NCBI GenBank assembly: GCA_900554135.1
Contig: USFU01000119.1
Coordinates: 1 to 5,142 of the forward strand
Source of the DNA: an uncultured Collinsella sp.
GTDB taxonomy: Bacteria; Actinomycetota; Coriobacteriia; Coriobacteriales; Coriobacteriaceae
Direction of reading: 5' to 3'
DNA length: 5,142 bases
Part shown: positions 4,261-5,142 of the stretch, piece by piece
Layout: each line of letters begins with the position of its first letter
Position numbering within the stretch: the first letter of the stretch is position 1
Translations under genes and position numbers: made by a program
Notes under the pieces: model-generated
The model's database searches: none
The model's input: the letters and a program-made list of their open reading frames with translations, nothing else
What the model was told of the DNA's origin: nothing

Positions 4261-4986
4261 TTGGCTTTATCTCAACGACTCGCGCGCGCCCAGGAAATCC
4301 TGGGCCACGAGTTCAATAACAAGGTGCTGCTGCGCGCGGCGCTCACGCACCCTTCTGCCGTGGAAGGTCAGCCCGTCTCGGCGAGTTATGAGCGCCTTGA
4401 GTTTTTGGGCGATTCCATTTTGGGCGCCGTGGTTGCCCGTTCGCTCTTTGAGTCCTATCCGGAGTTTGACGAGGGCAAGCTTACGCGCCTGAAGGTGTCG
4501 CTCGTCTCGGGCGCCACGCTGTCCGAGGTGTCCCATGAGCTGGGCATCGACGACATCATCATCTTCGGTGCCTCCGAGACCGGTACCGGCGCCCGTGGCC
4601 TGCACTCGGCGCTCGAGAACGTCTATGAGTCGCTCGTGGGCGCCCTGTATCTGGATGCCGGTTGGGATGCAGCGGCGGAGTTCATCCACCGTACGCTTAA
4701 GCCGCACCTGGCCACCGAGCGTGCCGAGCACCCCGCGAACCCCAAGTCGTTCTTGCAGGAGTGTGTGCAGGCAGACGGCCACGAGCCTCCTGCGTATAAG
4801 CTGGTCGGCTCCGAGGGCCCCGCGCACGCACCGACCTTTACCGCCGTGGTGCTCATCGACGGTATCCGCCAGGGCCGCGGCACCGGTTCCTCCAAGAAGG
4901 AGGCCGAGGGAGCCGCTGCGCTCGAGGCACTCGACCGCATGGGCTACACCACCAACGGCGTGATTCTCAACAAGAAGCCTGTTTAA
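4261..4986 (+). CDS. rnc: Ribonuclease III
   Basis: A 241-residue double-strand-specific endoribonuclease that matures rRNA precursors and cuts structured mRNAs. The catalytic domain (about 4-152) carries the signature [12 protein letters not shown] (44-55) with the metal ligands E47 and D51, and a second block [19 protein letters not shown] (117-135) with E123. The double-stranded RNA-binding domain (161-227) begins [10 protein letters not shown] and ends with the [14 protein letters not shown] motif (207-220). A 13-residue tail follows. In the second block the family Asp (D114 in E. coli, D-x-x-E) aligns with Asn120, so one of four acidic metal ligands appears replaced. The start is a TTG with an ideal Shine-Dalgarno. 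It lies 3 nt after acpP and 10 nt before smc. This is full-length RNase III, not Mini-III, because the RNA-binding domain is present. Confidence 0.95.
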   Translation: MALSQRLARAQEILGHEFNNKVLLRAALTHPSAVEGQPVSASYERLEFLGDSILGAVVARSLFESYPEFDEGKLTRLKVSLVSGATLSEVSHELGIDDIIIFGASETGTGARGLHSALENVYESLVGALYLDAGWDAAAEFIHRTLKPHLATERAEHPANPKSFLQECVQADGHEPPAYKLVGSEGPAHAPTFTAVVLIDGIRQGRGTGSSKKEAEGAAALEALDRMGYTTNGVILNKKPV

Positions 4987-4996
4987 GCGAGGAACC

Positions 4997-5142
4997 GTGT
5001 ATCTCAAGTCCCTCACGCTCAAAGGGTTCAAGTCGTTTGCCGACCGCGCCCATATGACGTTTGAGCCGGGCCTAACCGTCATCGTCGGTCCCAACGGCTC
5101 GGGAAAATCGAACATCTCCGACTCGATTCTGTGGGTCCTGGG
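4997..5142 (+). CDS. smc: Chromosome segregation protein SMC, N-terminal start (3' part outside window)
   Basis: The first 48 codons of smc run off the window end. SMC is the long coiled-coil ATPase of the condensin-like complex with ScpA/ScpB that organises and segregates the chromosome. The visible N-terminus, [16 protein letters not shown], and the Walker A GPNGSGKS (31-38) followed by [11 protein letters not shown] are diagnostic of bacterial SMC (usual YLKxLxLxGFKSFAD and [19 protein letters not shown]). The start is GTG 4997; no other start codon fits upstream in frame after the rnc stop. The Shine-Dalgarno GAGGA (4989-4993) is close, only 3 nt from the GTG, so initiation may be modest. 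It follows rnc by 10 nt, a common Gram-positive arrangement. RecN and Rad50 share the Walker A but not the YLKxLxLxGFKSF start. Confidence 0.95.
   Translation, partial: MYLKSLTLKGFKSFADRAHMTFEPGLTVIVGPNGSGKSNISDSILWVL

Noticed and set aside
4267..5115. Long minus-strand open frame opposite rnc and smc
   Set aside because: It spans two different genes on the other strand and shows no family motif; it mirrors the rnc codon pattern.
1..5142. A previously undescribed system such as a defence island, mobile element, CRISPR or biosynthetic cluster
   Set aside because: Every coding frame is a conserved housekeeping gene in a familiar order; there are no direct repeats, transposase motifs or composition breaks.

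Overview
This window is a dense, single-strand (+) block of housekeeping genes from a GC-rich bacterium. Every gene runs left to right: the 3' end of recG, then rsmD, coaD, a SepIVA/DivIVA-like coiled-coil gene, yceD (DUF177), rpmF, plsX, acpP, rnc and the 5' end of smc. GC-rich third positions, the pairing of a SepIVA-like gene with yceD (as in actinobacteria), a zinc-type L32 and a plsX-acpP-rnc-smc order suggest an actinobacterial lineage. The class Coriobacteriia (Collinsella-like) is my best guess, by protein flavour only; no rRNA or marker search was possible. No mobile element, CRISPR array, tRNA or rRNA was seen.

Positions 1-1419 hold recG-rsmD-coaD, tightly packed with 4-nt and 8-nt overlaps and presumably co-transcribed. 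An imperfect hairpin with a T-tract sits on the coaD stop codon. An extended -10 promoter (about 1444-1452) follows and probably starts a second unit: the coiled-coil gene overlapping yceD by one base (TAATG). A further extended -10 at the end of yceD can drive rpmF, a 59-codon gene for ribosomal protein L32.

Positions 2784-2870 are the most structured non-coding stretch. They hold a -10-like hexamer, a 14-nt inverted repeat, a strong 12-bp terminator hairpin with a T-tract, and then at once the Shine-Dalgarno of plsX. Transcripts started upstream must read through this terminator to express plsX. Positions 3891-4014 hold a promoter-like -10 and a GC-rich 9-10 bp leader hairpin ahead of acpP. 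acpP, rnc and smc follow with 3-nt and 10-nt gaps.

Functionally the block joins DNA repair (RecG), 16S rRNA methylation (RsmD), coenzyme A synthesis (CoaD, which supplies the precursor of the ACP phosphopantetheine arm), cell-envelope growth (coiled-coil protein), rRNA/ribosome assembly (YceD, L32, RNase III), phospholipid synthesis (PlsX with ACP) and chromosome organisation (SMC). The order combines the yceD-rpmF-plsX cluster known from E. coli with the acpP-rnc-smc cluster known from Gram-positive bacteria, without fabD/fabG/fabH between plsX and acpP. I see no convincing novel system. The points worth checking are an Asn at a normally Asp metal-binding position in RNase III, the terminator/attenuator layout before plsX, a Gln at the recognition-helix Glu position of ACP, and the divergent coiled-coil protein.
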